In this document: positions 44,485 through 53,756 of the stretch, piece after piece
How the letters are laid out: each line of letters opens with the position of its first letter
How positions within the stretch are numbered: position 1 is the stretch's first letter
NCBI GenBank assembly: GCA_013112545.1
Contig: JABFGJ010000001.1
Location: forward strand, 1-64,000
DNA length: 64,000 nucleotides
Direction of reading: 5' to 3'
Source: Bacteroidota bacterium
Lineage (GTDB): Bacteria; Bacteroidota; Bacteroidia; Flavobacteriales_E; Vicingaceae
Program-made: the position numbers and the translations under genes
Notes under the pieces: model-generated
What the model was told of the DNA's origin: nothing
Seen by the model: only the letters and a program-made list of their open reading frames with translations
Database searches by the model: none

Positions 44485-46260
44485 TTAAATATTAATCTGG
44501 TAAATATATGTTAATATATATGCACTAACTAGCATGTATATCAAAGTTAAGGGCAATCCTATTTTCATGTAATCTTTGAAGGAATACCCTCCAGGACCAT
44601 ACACCATCAAGTTAGTTTGATAGCCAATTGGTGTTATAAAATTTGCTGCTGCACCAAAGGATACAATTAAGATAAAAGGTACAGGATTTAAATTGAGTTC
44701 TGCTGCAATTGCGACAGAAATAGGAAATAATATTGCTACAGCTGCCTTGTTAGTAATGTAGGCTGCTAATACATTTGTTACAATAAATATGAGCATTAAA
44801 TAACTCAAGGGGTTTAATATGTTGTTTAACGATAAAAAGATATCGGCTAAAAAAATTGAAGCACCAGAATTTACCATGGCTTTTCCAAATGCCAATCCAA
44901 AAGCAATTAGTAAAATCAACTCGAAATCTAAGCCTTTACGAATCTCATTAAGCGGAACAATTCTCATGAAAATGGCAATCAACAAAACAACTGCAAGACT
45001 AGTTAGTAGAGAAATGGAAGTAAGTGCTGATAAAAACACAGCACTGATTAAGGCTGTAAATAATACATAAACTTTAACAACATTAATGTCCTCAGGTTTT
45101 TCGGTATGAGTTAACACATAAAATGCTTGGTTATTTTTAGTTCGGCTTAAAAAATCGACCCCACTAAAAACCAATAAAACATCTCCTGCTCTTAATTCTA
45201 TTTCTCCAATTTTTCCTTTTAGTTTTTCTCCATTTCGATGAATGGCAACAATGGCTGCATCAAATCGAGCTCTAAAGTCAGTCTCTTTTACCATTTTCCC
45301 AATCAAGGAAGAATTAAAAGAAACAACTATTTCATTCATGCTTTTTCTTTTCTCTATCATCCTTTTGACAGATTGTGGTAAACTCAGTCCTAAATTTTTA
45401 CTTGTAATTTCTTCAACAGCAGCAATCTCACCTGCAAAAATCAAAGTGTCATTTTCATGAATTAACTCTTCAGGAGAAATTGGAGATATACTGTGTTTAT
45501 CTCTAACTATTTCTACAATATAAACCCCTTTTAAATTTCTAAAGCCTGCATTTGCAATGCTTTTTCCAATTAATAATGAATTGGGGCTCACTTTTGTTTC
45601 TACCAAAAATTCTCTGTTCTTTTGAATTTCTGTTTTATCTTTATTACCATTATTTGGCAGTAATTTGTTCCCAAAAAGTACGATATAAGCAATTCCAATT
45701 ACAAGCATTGGAAGGCCAACAGCTGTAAAATCAAAAATCCCTAAAGGTTGGAAACCTGCATTTACAGCTAATCCATCCACGATTAAGTTGGTACTTGTGC
45801 CAATTAAGGTAACGCATCCTCCTAGAATTGCTGCATAAGAAAGCGGAATTAGCAGTTTAGCTGGTGAAATTTTTCTACTTTTTGACCACTTATTCACATA
45901 AGGCATCATCATGGCTACTAAAGGGGTATTGTTGAAAAAAGCAGAAAAAGCAGCAACAACAGTCATCATTGTTAACTTAAATGAGCTCAATTTTTCTTGA
46001 CGCCCAAAAAGTTTGTTAAAAATTACATCTATAACTGATGACTTTCTGAAAATATCACTTATTATCAGCAGAAGAATTATTACTGCTAGCTGCTCATTGG
46101 CAAAACCTTCTAGAGCTTCTTTAGGAGTTAAATTCCCTGCAATTACCAAAGCCAATATGGCAATAAAAAAAGTAACCGTTGGTCTAAACCATTCGAGGTA
46201 TAATGCGGTTAATAAAAATACAATGATAGCAAGTATTGCTATGATAGAAGGTGTAAGCAT
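44485..46260 (-). CDS. SLC13/DASS-family permease with RCK_C domains
   Basis: 591 residues. It has membrane helices in the N- and C-terminal halves (Na+/anion symporter fold, with the SNT motifs FFNNTPLVAMMMPYV and AYITNKAAVAILFPI) and a soluble middle (residues about 205-380) holding two TrkA_C/RCK_C domains (SPNSLLIGKSIANAGFRNLKGVYIVEI; NSSLIGKMVKETDFRARFDAAIVAIHRNG). This arrangement is found in sulfate permeases of the SAC1-like group. With cysQ directly downstream and cysCDN close by, sulfate is the most likely substrate. Confidence 0.88.
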   Translation of the reverse strand: MLTPSIIAILAIIVFLLTALYLEWFRPTVTFFIAILALVIAGNLTPKEALEGFANEQLAVIILLLIISDIFRKSSVIDVIFNKLFGRQEKLSSFKLTMMTVVAAFSAFFNNTPLVAMMMPYVNKWSKSRKISPAKLLIPLSYAAILGGCVTLIGTSTNLIVDGLAVNAGFQPLGIFDFTAVGLPMLVIGIAYIVLFGNKLLPNNGNKDKTEIQKNREFLVETKVSPNSLLIGKSIANAGFRNLKGVYIVEIVRDKHSISPISPEELIHENDTLIFAGEIAAVEEITSKNLGLSLPQSVKRMIEKRKSMNEIVVSFNSSLIGKMVKETDFRARFDAAIVAIHRNGEKLKGKIGEIELRAGDVLLVFSGVDFLSRTKNNQAFYVLTHTEKPEDINVVKVYVLFTALISAVFLSALTSISLLTSLAVVLLIAIFMRIVPLNEIRKGLDFELILLIAFGLAFGKAMVNSGASIFLADIFLSLNNILNPLSYLMLIFIVTNVLAAYITNKAAVAILFPISVAIAAELNLNPVPFILIVSFGAAANFITPIGYQTNLMVYGPGGYSFKDYMKIGLPLTLIYMLVSAYILTYIYQINI

Positions 46261-46262
46261 AA

Positions 46263-47153
46263 TTAATAACCTGAGCTAGCTCCACCAATTTGTTCAATTG
46301 GATGCCATGTTGTTTTAACTTCTAAAAATTCTTTAATCGAATAAGGGCTTTCAAATTCTGAGGATAGTATGGATTTGTTATCCCATACACGTACTCTTTT
46401 TAAATTTTCAGCTGATTTATTTTTTATAGATTCAATCACCTTTTTATCAGAGCCTAGGTATAATATTGAGTTCACATCCATGTGTGTGGCAAAATGCTCT
46501 TCTAATTCTGGTAATTTGCCTGTTAAGATATTGATTACACCACCAGGTACATCAGAGTTATTTATAATTTCTGCAAATGTAATGGCGGTCAATGGCGTAT
46601 TTTCACCTGCCATGATAACCATAGTATTTCCTCCAACTATCACACTTGAGATAGCGCTTACTAATGCTAAAAAATTCGAATCTGAATCGGAAAGACATGC
46701 TACAACCCCAGTTGATTCTAACATGGAAAAATTAAAGTGACTGCTTGAAACAGGATTTACACCGCTAAAAATTTGTTGAAATTTATCACTCCAGCCAGCA
46801 TAATAAATCAGTCGATCTATCGCCTGATTTACTTGTTCTTTTGCTTTTGCAGATGAAACACCCTCTTCTTGCATCAATAAGGTTACGAATTGTGCTTTTG
46901 CACCCTCTAGATTTTCTGCAATCCGGTAAATTATTTGTCCGATGTTATAAGCAGATCTTCCTGCCCAATCTCCTTGAGCTTTTCTAGCAGCAACTACTGC
47001 ATTTCTAAAATCTTTTCTAGAGCTTAAACAAATGTTACCCAAAACTTCCCCATTTGAATTCGTTGGCTTATAATATCTCCCAGATTCCGTTCTGGGAAAT
47101 TTTCCGCCAATATATATTTTATAAGTCTTCAAAACTTCAATCCTGTTTTCCAT
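46263..47153 (-). CDS. Short aldehyde dehydrogenase homologue lacking the catalytic cysteine
   Basis: 296 residues, much shorter than the usual ~480. The N-terminal region matches an ALDH (KIYIGGKFPRTESGRYYKPTNSNGEVLGNICLSS, then ARKAQGDWAGRSAYNIGQIIYRIAENLE). The cofactor region is degenerate (GGNTMVIMAGENTPLTAITFAEIINNSDVPGGVINILTG), and neither the catalytic Cys nor the ELGGK glutamate motif is present. It ends with HPIEQIGGASSGY, resembling the extreme ALDH C-terminus, so the catalytic domain has been deleted internally. It lies six bases after a full ALDH gene and is probably a non-catalytic partner. The same full-plus-short ALDH pair beside deoC is known in other bacteria. Confidence 0.78.
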   Translation of the reverse strand: MENRIEVLKTYKIYIGGKFPRTESGRYYKPTNSNGEVLGNICLSSRKDFRNAVVAARKAQGDWAGRSAYNIGQIIYRIAENLEGAKAQFVTLLMQEEGVSSAKAKEQVNQAIDRLIYYAGWSDKFQQIFSGVNPVSSSHFNFSMLESTGVVACLSDSDSNFLALVSAISSVIVGGNTMVIMAGENTPLTAITFAEIINNSDVPGGVINILTGKLPELEEHFATHMDVNSILYLGSDKKVIESIKNKSAENLKRVRVWDNKSILSSEFESPYSIKEFLEVKTTWHPIEQIGGASSGY

Positions 47154-47159
47154 CTTTTA

Positions 47160-48632
47160 TTATTTAATCGATAAATAAGCTTCCAAACCGTGCATTCCGC
47201 CTTCTCTACCAAAACCACTTTCTTTAAATCCACCAAATGGAGAAGCTGGGTCAAACTTATTAAATGTATTAGCCCAAACCACTCCAGCTTTTAATTGTGA
47301 GCTCAAGTTAAATGCTTTTGAACCTTTATCAGTCCACACACCTGCCGATAAACCATAAGGTGTATTGTTTGCTTTTTCAATTACTTCGTCAACTGTTCTA
47401 AAAGTTTGAATGGCCAAGACTGGACCAAAAATTTCTTCTTTTGAAAGTCTGCTGGATTGAGACACATCAAAAAATAAAGTCGGTTTGCAGTAATAACCTT
47501 TTTTAGGCAAACTGTAGCTAGGCTGAAAAGATGTTAGACCCTCTTGTTTGCCAATTTCCAAATAGGCTTCAATGGTTTCTAGCTGACCTTTAGAATTTAT
47601 CGCTCCAATATCTGTGTTTTTGTCAAGTGGGTCGCCAATTCTCAGAGTCTCCAATCGCATTTTAAGTTTCTTTTCTACCTCGTCTTTAATTGATTCTTGA
47701 ATAAAAAGTCGTGAACCTGCACAACATACATGCCCTTGGTTAAAAAATATTCCGTTTATTACCCCTTCAACAGCTTGGTCGATTGGAGCGTCTTCAAAAA
47801 TAATATTTGCCGCTTTTCCTCCAAGCTCTAATGTTGCTTTCTTGTTTGTTCCAGCAATAGCTCTTTGTATAATTTTACCAACTTCGGTAGAGCCAGTAAA
47901 AGCTATTTTATCAATATCCGGATGATTAACGATAGCTGCACCAGTTTTTCCAGCTCCAGTTACTATATTCACTACGCCTTCAGGCAAATCAGAATCAGCA
48001 ATCAATTCTGCTAATTTTAGAGCTGTTAAAGAAGTTGTTTCTGCTGGTTTTAAAACTACAGTATTACCACAAGCTAAGGCTGGAGCAATTTTCCAAGCGG
48101 CCATTAACAATGGAAAATTCCAAGGAATAATTTGACCAGCAACTCCTAAAGGTTTTATTTTTCGGTTTGGAAAAGCATATTCTAATTTATCGGCCCAACC
48201 TGCATAATAGAAAAAATGTGCTGCAGCTAAGGGAATGTCTATGTCTCTAGACTCCTTTATAGGCTTACCTCCATCTAATGATTCGATTACAGCAAATTCT
48301 CTTGCCCGCTCTTGAATTAATCGAGCGATTCTAAAAATGTATTTTGCTCGTTCACTTGCTGGCAATTCCGACCAAGGCTTAAATGCTTTTCTAGCGGATT
48401 TTACAGCAGAATCAACATCTTTTTCATTTGCTTCGGCAACTTTAGCCAACGATTTTTCTGTAGCAGGGTTTATTGTGTCGAAATACTTGCCTGATTTTGG
48501 TTTTACAAATTTGCCTCCGATAAATAAATCATATTTTTCTTTAATCTCAACATGACTTGTACTTTCTGGTGCTGGAGAATAATTCCAATCTGTGTCAAAA
48601 TTGAGGGAAAATGAATTCTGTTTTTTAGCCAT
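47160..48632 (-). CDS. Aldehyde dehydrogenase
   Basis: 490 residues, full length NAD(P)-dependent ALDH. The cofactor motifs PWNFPLLMAAWKIAPALACGN and FTGSTEVGK, the general base in TLELGGKAANI and the catalytic cysteine in FFNQGHVCCAGSR are all present. It oxidises an aldehyde to the acid. Its position directly behind deoC suggests acetaldehyde from deoxyribose-5-phosphate as substrate, giving acetate. Upstream spacing to deoC is 29 bases. Confidence 0.92.
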   Translation of the reverse strand: MAKKQNSFSLNFDTDWNYSPAPESTSHVEIKEKYDLFIGGKFVKPKSGKYFDTINPATEKSLAKVAEANEKDVDSAVKSARKAFKPWSELPASERAKYIFRIARLIQERAREFAVIESLDGGKPIKESRDIDIPLAAAHFFYYAGWADKLEYAFPNRKIKPLGVAGQIIPWNFPLLMAAWKIAPALACGNTVVLKPAETTSLTALKLAELIADSDLPEGVVNIVTGAGKTGAAIVNHPDIDKIAFTGSTEVGKIIQRAIAGTNKKATLELGGKAANIIFEDAPIDQAVEGVINGIFFNQGHVCCAGSRLFIQESIKDEVEKKLKMRLETLRIGDPLDKNTDIGAINSKGQLETIEAYLEIGKQEGLTSFQPSYSLPKKGYYCKPTLFFDVSQSSRLSKEEIFGPVLAIQTFRTVDEVIEKANNTPYGLSAGVWTDKGSKAFNLSSQLKAGVVWANTFNKFDPASPFGGFKESGFGREGGMHGLEAYLSIK

Positions 48633-48661
48633 TTTAAATTTCTCTGATTATATATATATCC

Positions 48662-49612
48662 TTAATCTTTTGAGATATAATCTCCAGATTGATAAATTCC
48701 TTTTTCTTGTTTTAACAACTGCAATATAATGTCATTTGCTAGCCTGCTCGCTCCAAAGCGAAACCATTGATTGCTCATCCATTCTTTGCCTAATGTTTCT
48801 TGCAGCATAACTAAATAATGCAAAGCTGTTTTAGAATCTGAAATCCCCCCTGCTGGCTTCATGCCTATCATTTTACCTGTTTTTAGGTAATAATCTCTTA
48901 TGGCCTCCAGCATCAAAAGTGTGACTGGCATAGTTGCCGCTGGCGAAATTTTACCAGTTGAAGTTTTAATAAAATCTGCTCCGGCATAAATGGCAATATC
49001 ACTCGCTTTTCTAACTTGGTCTGCTGTTCCCAACTCTCCGGTCTCTAAAATCACTTTTAATCTGGCTTTGCCACATGCCTCTTTAATACTCGCAATCTCA
49101 TCATATACATAATTATACTCCCCTTGGTGAAATTTTCCTCTAGAAATAACCATGTCTATTTCATCTGCGCCGGCATCAATTGCCATTTTAGTATCTTCTA
49201 ATTTAACTTTCAGGTTAGACATCCCACTTGGAAAAGCTGTTGCAACTGAAGCAATTTTAACTCCAGAATCTCTTAAAGTTTCTTTGGCAACAGCAACCAT
49301 ATTTGGATAAACACAAACTGCAGCAACAGTTGGCAAATTCATTCCCTCGTGTGGATTCATTGCCTTATAGCACATTTGTCTAACTTTCCCTACAGTGTCT
49401 TTCCCTTCTAGGGTTGTTAAATCTATCATGTTTAAAGCTAGTTTCAAACCTTGAATTTTAGCTTCTTTTTTAATGCTTCTAGTTCTAAACTTAGCTGCCC
49501 TTTCAATTAGTCCAAGCTGATCGATAGTGGGGGTATTTTTAATATTAAATGGAATCTCTTTCAATTCTTTACTTTTTAAAAAATCAAAGATAGAATAATT
49601 GTAGTAATGCAC
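48662..49612 (-). CDS. deoC: Deoxyribose-phosphate aldolase
   Basis: 316 residues, GTG start, the long DeoC form. The catalytic lysine region is DFIKTSTGKISPAAT, with ADEIDMVISRG, KVILETGEL and GMKPAGGI as further barrel motifs. It splits 2-deoxyribose-5-phosphate into glyceraldehyde-3-phosphate and acetaldehyde. It is the first gene of the deoC-ALDH-ALDH group, divergent from cysC across only 72 bases. Confidence 0.94.
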   Translation of the reverse strand: MHYYNYSIFDFLKSKELKEIPFNIKNTPTIDQLGLIERAAKFRTRSIKKEAKIQGLKLALNMIDLTTLEGKDTVGKVRQMCYKAMNPHEGMNLPTVAAVCVYPNMVAVAKETLRDSGVKIASVATAFPSGMSNLKVKLEDTKMAIDAGADEIDMVISRGKFHQGEYNYVYDEIASIKEACGKARLKVILETGELGTADQVRKASDIAIYAGADFIKTSTGKISPAATMPVTLLMLEAIRDYYLKTGKMIGMKPAGGISDSKTALHYLVMLQETLGKEWMSNQWFRFGASRLANDIILQLLKQEKGIYQSGDYISKD

Positions 49613-49668
49613 CTTTATTTATAAAAGAGAATAGTGGAGTAACAGCTATTTAATGCAATTTAAATTAT

Positions 49669-49676
49669 TAAATTTG
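49669..49676 (+). promoter_or_regulatory. cysC promoter -7 box
   Basis: TAAATTTG fits TAnnTTTG and lies eight bases before the cysC ATG, so the transcript would be nearly leaderless. No clear TTTG is seen 19 bases upstream. Confidence 0.4.
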
Positions 49677-49684
49677 CGGCCTTT

Positions 49685-50296
49685 ATGAAAAACGAAGGAA
49701 GAAATATCTATTCAGTTTTTGACGAAATGTTACCAAAATCGGCAAAAGAAAACCTGCTTCAGCAACATGCAAAGGTACTTTGGATGACCGGTTTAAGCGG
49801 TTCTGGCAAAACAACCATTGCAAAACAGTTGGAAAAAATACTGCATGAAAAAGGCTATTTGACTCAACTTCTTGATGGAGATAATATTCGCGCAGGTATA
49901 AACAACAACCTAGGATTTTCAGATGCAGATCGAATAGAGAACATTCGCAGAATTGCAGAAATTTCTAAGCTTTTTTTAAATTGTGGCATCATTACCATCA
50001 ATTGTTTTGTAAGTCCAACCGAAGAAATTAGAAGGCAAGCAAAAGAAATAATTGGCGAAGAAAATTTCATAGAAGTGTTTATCAATACACCACTTTCGGT
50101 GTGTGAAACTAGAGATGTAAAAGGACTATATAAAAAAGCTAGAGCAGGAGAAATAAAAGATTTCACCGGAATCTCTGCTCCATTTGAAGCTCCTATTTCT
50201 CCTGAAATAAGCGTAAAAACAGAAAATAAATCAGTAGAAGAATCTACTGAAGAAATAATAAATTATTTAATTCCACTTATAAATTATAAAGCATAA
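49685..50296 (+). CDS. cysC: Adenylylsulfate (APS) kinase
   Basis: 203 residues. The P-loop GLSGSGKTT is at residues 38-46, with LLDGDNIRAGINNNLGFSDADR, the FVSPTEEIR and the DVKGLYKKARAGEIKDFTGI lid typical of CysC. It phosphorylates APS to PAPS in the cytoplasm. The stop codon overlaps the cysD ATG (ATAATG). No PAPS or sulfite reductase gene lies in this cluster. Confidence 0.95.
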   Translation: MKNEGRNIYSVFDEMLPKSAKENLLQQHAKVLWMTGLSGSGKTTIAKQLEKILHEKGYLTQLLDGDNIRAGINNNLGFSDADRIENIRRIAEISKLFLNCGIITINCFVSPTEEIRRQAKEIIGEENFIEVFINTPLSVCETRDVKGLYKKARAGEIKDFTGISAPFEAPISPEISVKTENKSVEESTEEIINYLIPLINYKA

Positions 50297-51201
50297 TGCA
50301 AGCATATAATTTAACACATTTAAAAGAATTAGAATCAGAAGCCATTTACGTTATACGTGAAGTAGCTTCTCAATTTGAAAACCCTGTATTGTTGTTTTCT
50401 GGAGGAAAAGATTCTATCGTTTGTGCTCACCTCGCAAAAAAGGCATTTTTCCCTGCAAAAATTCCTTTCTCATTAATGCATGTTGACACAGGCCACAATT
50501 TCCCTGAGACCATCGAATTTCGTGATAAATTTGTAAAAGAACTAGGTGTAAACCTAATAGTCGCTTCGGTTCAAGATTCGATAGACCAAGGAAAAGTTGC
50601 AGAAGAAAAAGGCTATAGTGCCAGCAGAAATGGACTTCAGACAGTAACCTTATTGGAAGGTATTGAGACCAATAAATTTGATGCCGCCATGGGTGGAGCA
50701 AGACGAGATGAAGAAAAGGCCAGAGCTAAAGAAAGGTTTTTTTCTCACCGTGATGAATTCGGCCAATGGGATCCAAAAAACCAAAGACCTGAGCTGTGGA
50801 ACATTTTTAACGGCATGAAAAATTATGGTGAAAACTTTAGAGTTTTCCCAATTAGCAATTGGACAGAGATGGATGTTTGGCAATATATTTTAGCTGAAAA
50901 AATTGAACTTCCTTCATTATACTTTTCTCATCAAAGAGATTGCTTTATCAGAGATGGGGTAGTCATGTATGCAACAGATGTAATCGAAAGAAGAGATTCT
51001 GAAAAAGTTGAAAAAATGCAAGTCCGATTTAGAACAATTGGTGACATGACCTGCACGGGAGCAGTCTTTTCTGATGCAGACAGTTTAGAAAAAATTATAG
51101 AAGAGGTTGCTGCAACTCGAACTACTGAAAGAGGAACTCGGTCAGACGATAAACGCTCTGAAGCAGCAATGGAAGACAGAAAAAAACAAGGATATTTTTA
51201 A
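50296..51201 (+). CDS. cysD: Sulfate adenylyltransferase subunit 2
   Basis: 301 residues, full length. PP-loop motif LLFSGGKDSIV near residue 34, then MGGARRDEEKARAKER and the C-terminal RGTRSDDKRSEAAMEDRKKQGYF that is diagnostic of CysD. With CysN it makes APS from sulfate and ATP. It lies between cysC and cysN. Confidence 0.97.
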   Translation: MQAYNLTHLKELESEAIYVIREVASQFENPVLLFSGGKDSIVCAHLAKKAFFPAKIPFSLMHVDTGHNFPETIEFRDKFVKELGVNLIVASVQDSIDQGKVAEEKGYSASRNGLQTVTLLEGIETNKFDAAMGGARRDEEKARAKERFFSHRDEFGQWDPKNQRPELWNIFNGMKNYGENFRVFPISNWTEMDVWQYILAEKIELPSLYFSHQRDCFIRDGVVMYATDVIERRDSEKVEKMQVRFRTIGDMTCTGAVFSDADSLEKIIEEVAATRTTERGTRSDDKRSEAAMEDRKKQGYF

Positions 51202-51248
51202 TCAATTAAACAATCTTATAATTTTTAATTGAGCATTTAACATATACA

Positions 51249-52517
51249 ATGGAGACAAACTCATATTTAGACATGGAGCTTTTAAGATTTTCTACAGCTG
51301 GTAGCGTAGATGATGGAAAAAGCACATTAATAGGCCGATTATTATACGATTCAAAATCTATTTTTGAAGACCAATATGAAGCCATAGAAGCAACAAGCAA
51401 AAAGAAAGGAGACGAACACGTTAATTTAGCATTGTTAACTGATGGCTTGCGCTCTGAAAGAGAACAAGGAATTACGATTGATGTTGCTTACCGATATTTT
51501 GCTACACCAAAGCGAAAGTTTATTATTGCAGATACCCCAGGTCATATTCAGTACACCAGAAACATGGTTACTGGAGCATCTACTTCTAACCTTTCTATCA
51601 TTTTGATAGATGCCAGAAAAGGAATTATAGAACAAACTCATAGGCATACTTTTATTGCTTCTTTGCTTGGAATTCCGCATGTTGTATTCTGCATCAACAA
51701 AATGGATTTGGTTGACTATAGCGAAGAGGTTTTTAGTAAAATTAAAAAAGAGGTTGAGTCATTCGCTACTAAGTTGGATGTAAAAGACATACACTTTATT
51801 CCAATTAGCGCACTTAAAGGCGACAATGTTGTGAATAAATCTGACAATATGGACTGGTATAGAGGTGGTACATTGATGTATTTACTCGAAAATATCCACA
51901 TTGGAAGTGATTACAATTTAATAGATTGTAGGTTTCCAGTGCAATATGTAATTCGACCACAGTCTGACAAATATCATGATTATAGAGGTTATGCAGGTAG
52001 AATTGCCGGTGGTATTTTTAAACCAGGAGATGAGGTAGCTGTTTTACCTTCAGGCTTTACTTCTAAAATTAAAAGCATCGACACCCTTGATGGTCCTTTG
52101 GAAAAAGCATTCGCTCCCATGTCGGTTACGATGACTCTTGAAGATGAGATTGATATCAGCCGCGGAGACATGATTGTTCGTGTAAACAACCAGCCTAAAG
52201 TATCTCAAGACATCGAATTGATGATTTGTTGGATGAATGAAAAAGACCTACAATTGAATGGAAAATATGCTTTAAAACACACTTCAAGCGATGCACGTTG
52301 TGTGATTAAAGAAATAAGATACAAGGTTGACATCCGAACATTGCATCGAATTGAAGATGACAAGCAAATAAGAATGAATGAGATTGCTCGAATTTCTATT
52401 CGGACAACGAAACCTTTATTCTTTGATAATTACAAAAGAAATAGATCTACAGGTAGTTTAATTTTAATTGATGAAGCAACCAATGAAACAGTTGGTGCAG
52501 GAATGATTATAGATTAA
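51249..52517 (+). CDS. cysN: Sulfate adenylyltransferase subunit 1 (GTPase)
   Basis: 422 residues, an EF-Tu-like GTPase. G-domain motifs are GSVDDGKST (G1), ADTPGHIQYTRN (G3), NKMDL (G4) and SALKG (G5). GTP hydrolysis drives sulfate activation by CysD. It is CysN only; CysC is a separate gene here rather than fused. A strong bidirectional terminator lies 46 bases downstream. Confidence 0.96.
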   Translation: METNSYLDMELLRFSTAGSVDDGKSTLIGRLLYDSKSIFEDQYEAIEATSKKKGDEHVNLALLTDGLRSEREQGITIDVAYRYFATPKRKFIIADTPGHIQYTRNMVTGASTSNLSIILIDARKGIIEQTHRHTFIASLLGIPHVVFCINKMDLVDYSEEVFSKIKKEVESFATKLDVKDIHFIPISALKGDNVVNKSDNMDWYRGGTLMYLLENIHIGSDYNLIDCRFPVQYVIRPQSDKYHDYRGYAGRIAGGIFKPGDEVAVLPSGFTSKIKSIDTLDGPLEKAFAPMSVTMTLEDEIDISRGDMIVRVNNQPKVSQDIELMICWMNEKDLQLNGKYALKHTSSDARCVIKEIRYKVDIRTLHRIEDDKQIRMNEIARISIRTTKPLFFDNYKRNRSTGSLILIDEATNETVGAGMIID

Positions 52518-52562
52518 GCCATTGTTAGTTATTCAATAGCAATTGATTTTTTGATATAAATA

Positions 52563-52597
52563 AAAGCCCAAGGAGTATAAACTCCTTGGGCTTTTTT
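52563..52597. terminator. Rho-independent terminator after cysN
   Basis: AAAGCCCAAGGAGT-ATAA-ACTCCTTGGGCTTTTTT: a 14-bp perfect stem with A and T runs on the two sides, so it may work in both directions. Confidence 0.92.
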
Positions 52598-52627
52598 GTT
52601 TAAAGTTTTTAGGTTGGCTGATTTTCA

Positions 52628-52688
52628 GAAGACCTCCAAGGTTTTCCTCCAAAAGCGGACAAGTGATAACCTCTTGGAGGTCTGGCTA
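52628..52688. repeat. Hairpin repeat family, copy A (short)
   Basis: GACCTCCAAGGTTTTCCTCC...ATAACCTCTTGGAGGTC, a hairpin with about 14 paired bases. The same core occurs at 53757-53880 and 56352-56475, where it is longer on the left. Confidence 0.7.
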
Positions 52689-52717
52689 ACTGATAAAATT
52701 AAGGCAAACAGACTATA

Positions 52718-52783
52718 ACTGAATTAAAATGGCCTTTAAAACGGCTTAAATTTTCTCGTTTTTATCAAGATTTGGGCTTGTGC
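52718..52783 (-). repeat. 67-bp dispersed repeat, copy 2
   Basis: This is the reverse-orientation copy of the repeat at 4487-4553. It lies just before the end of the dinD-like gene (convergent side). It has a few base differences and a small indel from copy 1. Confidence 0.6.
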
Positions 52784-52813
52784 TACGATTAAGATTGTTG
52801 TGGTGTCGTTTTT

Positions 52814-53653
52814 TTATTTCAATTTATCTGGGTTTTTTCCAAGCTTTTTTGGTTCAGAAGTTACACGCCTTTCTAATTTTTTAATATCCTCTTCAGCGGG
52901 TAGTTCTTCTGGTTTAATTCCTCTTTTTAATAAAATGTCTCTAACTCCTCTATTGTTGGTTATGTGTTCTGCAGAAATTTGTCTTTCAGAACGCAAGCCT
53001 TTTTCTTTTGTATTAAATACAGTTATCTCTGTGGCAAAATCTTTTGCTTTTATTGTAATTGTTGGTAAAAAGTCAGCTAGAGCCCTGCCTTTTGGGACTC
53101 CTAGTAAATTTTTCATTTGCTGGGTAGATTTCCCAAATAGAGCTTGGTCGCCTTTACTCCTTATCAGTCCAAAATTTTTATCATTTCCCGTTTTTTCATA
53201 AATCAATTCGGAGAGTTCCTTTTCTGACAATGTCAGTTTTTGTCTTGCTTGAAGCCTTTCCCAATCTTTTATTCTCTGTTCAATAACTTCAAGCTTCCTT
53301 GTCTGAACAGCAAAATAATTCTGTGCAAATGCTATTGGCTCCTTTCTTGGGTCTCCATTTTGAGCAATTAGATAACAAGCGTATCTTGTCAACATAATAT
53401 CCTCAATCTCCCTTTCACTTCCGGAACCAAGTTTGACCATTTTGTTGACGTCAACAAAATGGTCCGATATATAATTATCAGTCGCTTCACAAGAAGTCTT
53501 GGCTTTTACAATTACTTTTTGGAAATTACGCCATTCAGAATATCCCAATAAATGCTGAATGTCTCTTGCAAACCAAAACTCAATTCCGTTTTCAGTCGTT
53601 TGTGAATGGTCTTCGAATGTGTTGGATAGTGATTTAATTATATCTGATTTCAT
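52814..53653 (-). CDS. dinD: DinD-like DNA-damage-inducible protein / antirepressor
   Basis: 279 residues. The N-terminal BRO-N-like domain has ENGIEFWFARDIQHLLGYSEWRNFQKVI, HFVDVNKMVKLGSGSEREIEDIMLTRYACYLIAQNGDPRKEPIAFAQNYFAVQTRK, the DinD hallmark. The C-terminal half is helical with QMKNLLGVPKGRALADFLPTITIKAKDFATEITVFNT. In E. coli DinD is SOS-induced and inhibits RecA strand exchange. In Bacteroidota dinD homologues often sit inside type I restriction loci. Here only a possible remnant of such a locus is visible just upstream. Confidence 0.85.
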   Translation of the reverse strand: MKSDIIKSLSNTFEDHSQTTENGIEFWFARDIQHLLGYSEWRNFQKVIVKAKTSCEATDNYISDHFVDVNKMVKLGSGSEREIEDIMLTRYACYLIAQNGDPRKEPIAFAQNYFAVQTRKLEVIEQRIKDWERLQARQKLTLSEKELSELIYEKTGNDKNFGLIRSKGDQALFGKSTQQMKNLLGVPKGRALADFLPTITIKAKDFATEITVFNTKEKGLRSERQISAEHITNNRGVRDILLKRGIKPEELPAEEDIKKLERRVTSEPKKLGKNPDKLK

Positions 53654-53662
53654 GTCTTAAAA

Positions 53663-53755
53663 TTAAGCTGTTTTTAAGGAATTTAATAATTCCAAAAATT
53701 TTTGTTCTAGAATTATTGGTGGATAAACATGCAATGTTCCAACTGCCACTATAAC
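53663..53755 (-). pseudogene. Possible C-terminal fragment of an HsdS-like protein
   Basis: The last 31 codons of a frame on the minus strand read VAVGTLHVYPPIILEQKFLE (then LLNSLKTA). A PP-x-x-x-E-Q motif near the C-terminus is typical of type I restriction specificity subunits, and a dinD gene directly downstream is the usual neighbour. Upstream the frame runs straight into a non-coding repeat (copy B), so the rest of the gene is gone. The match is short and the call is weak. Confidence 0.25.
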
Positions 53756-53756
53756 C

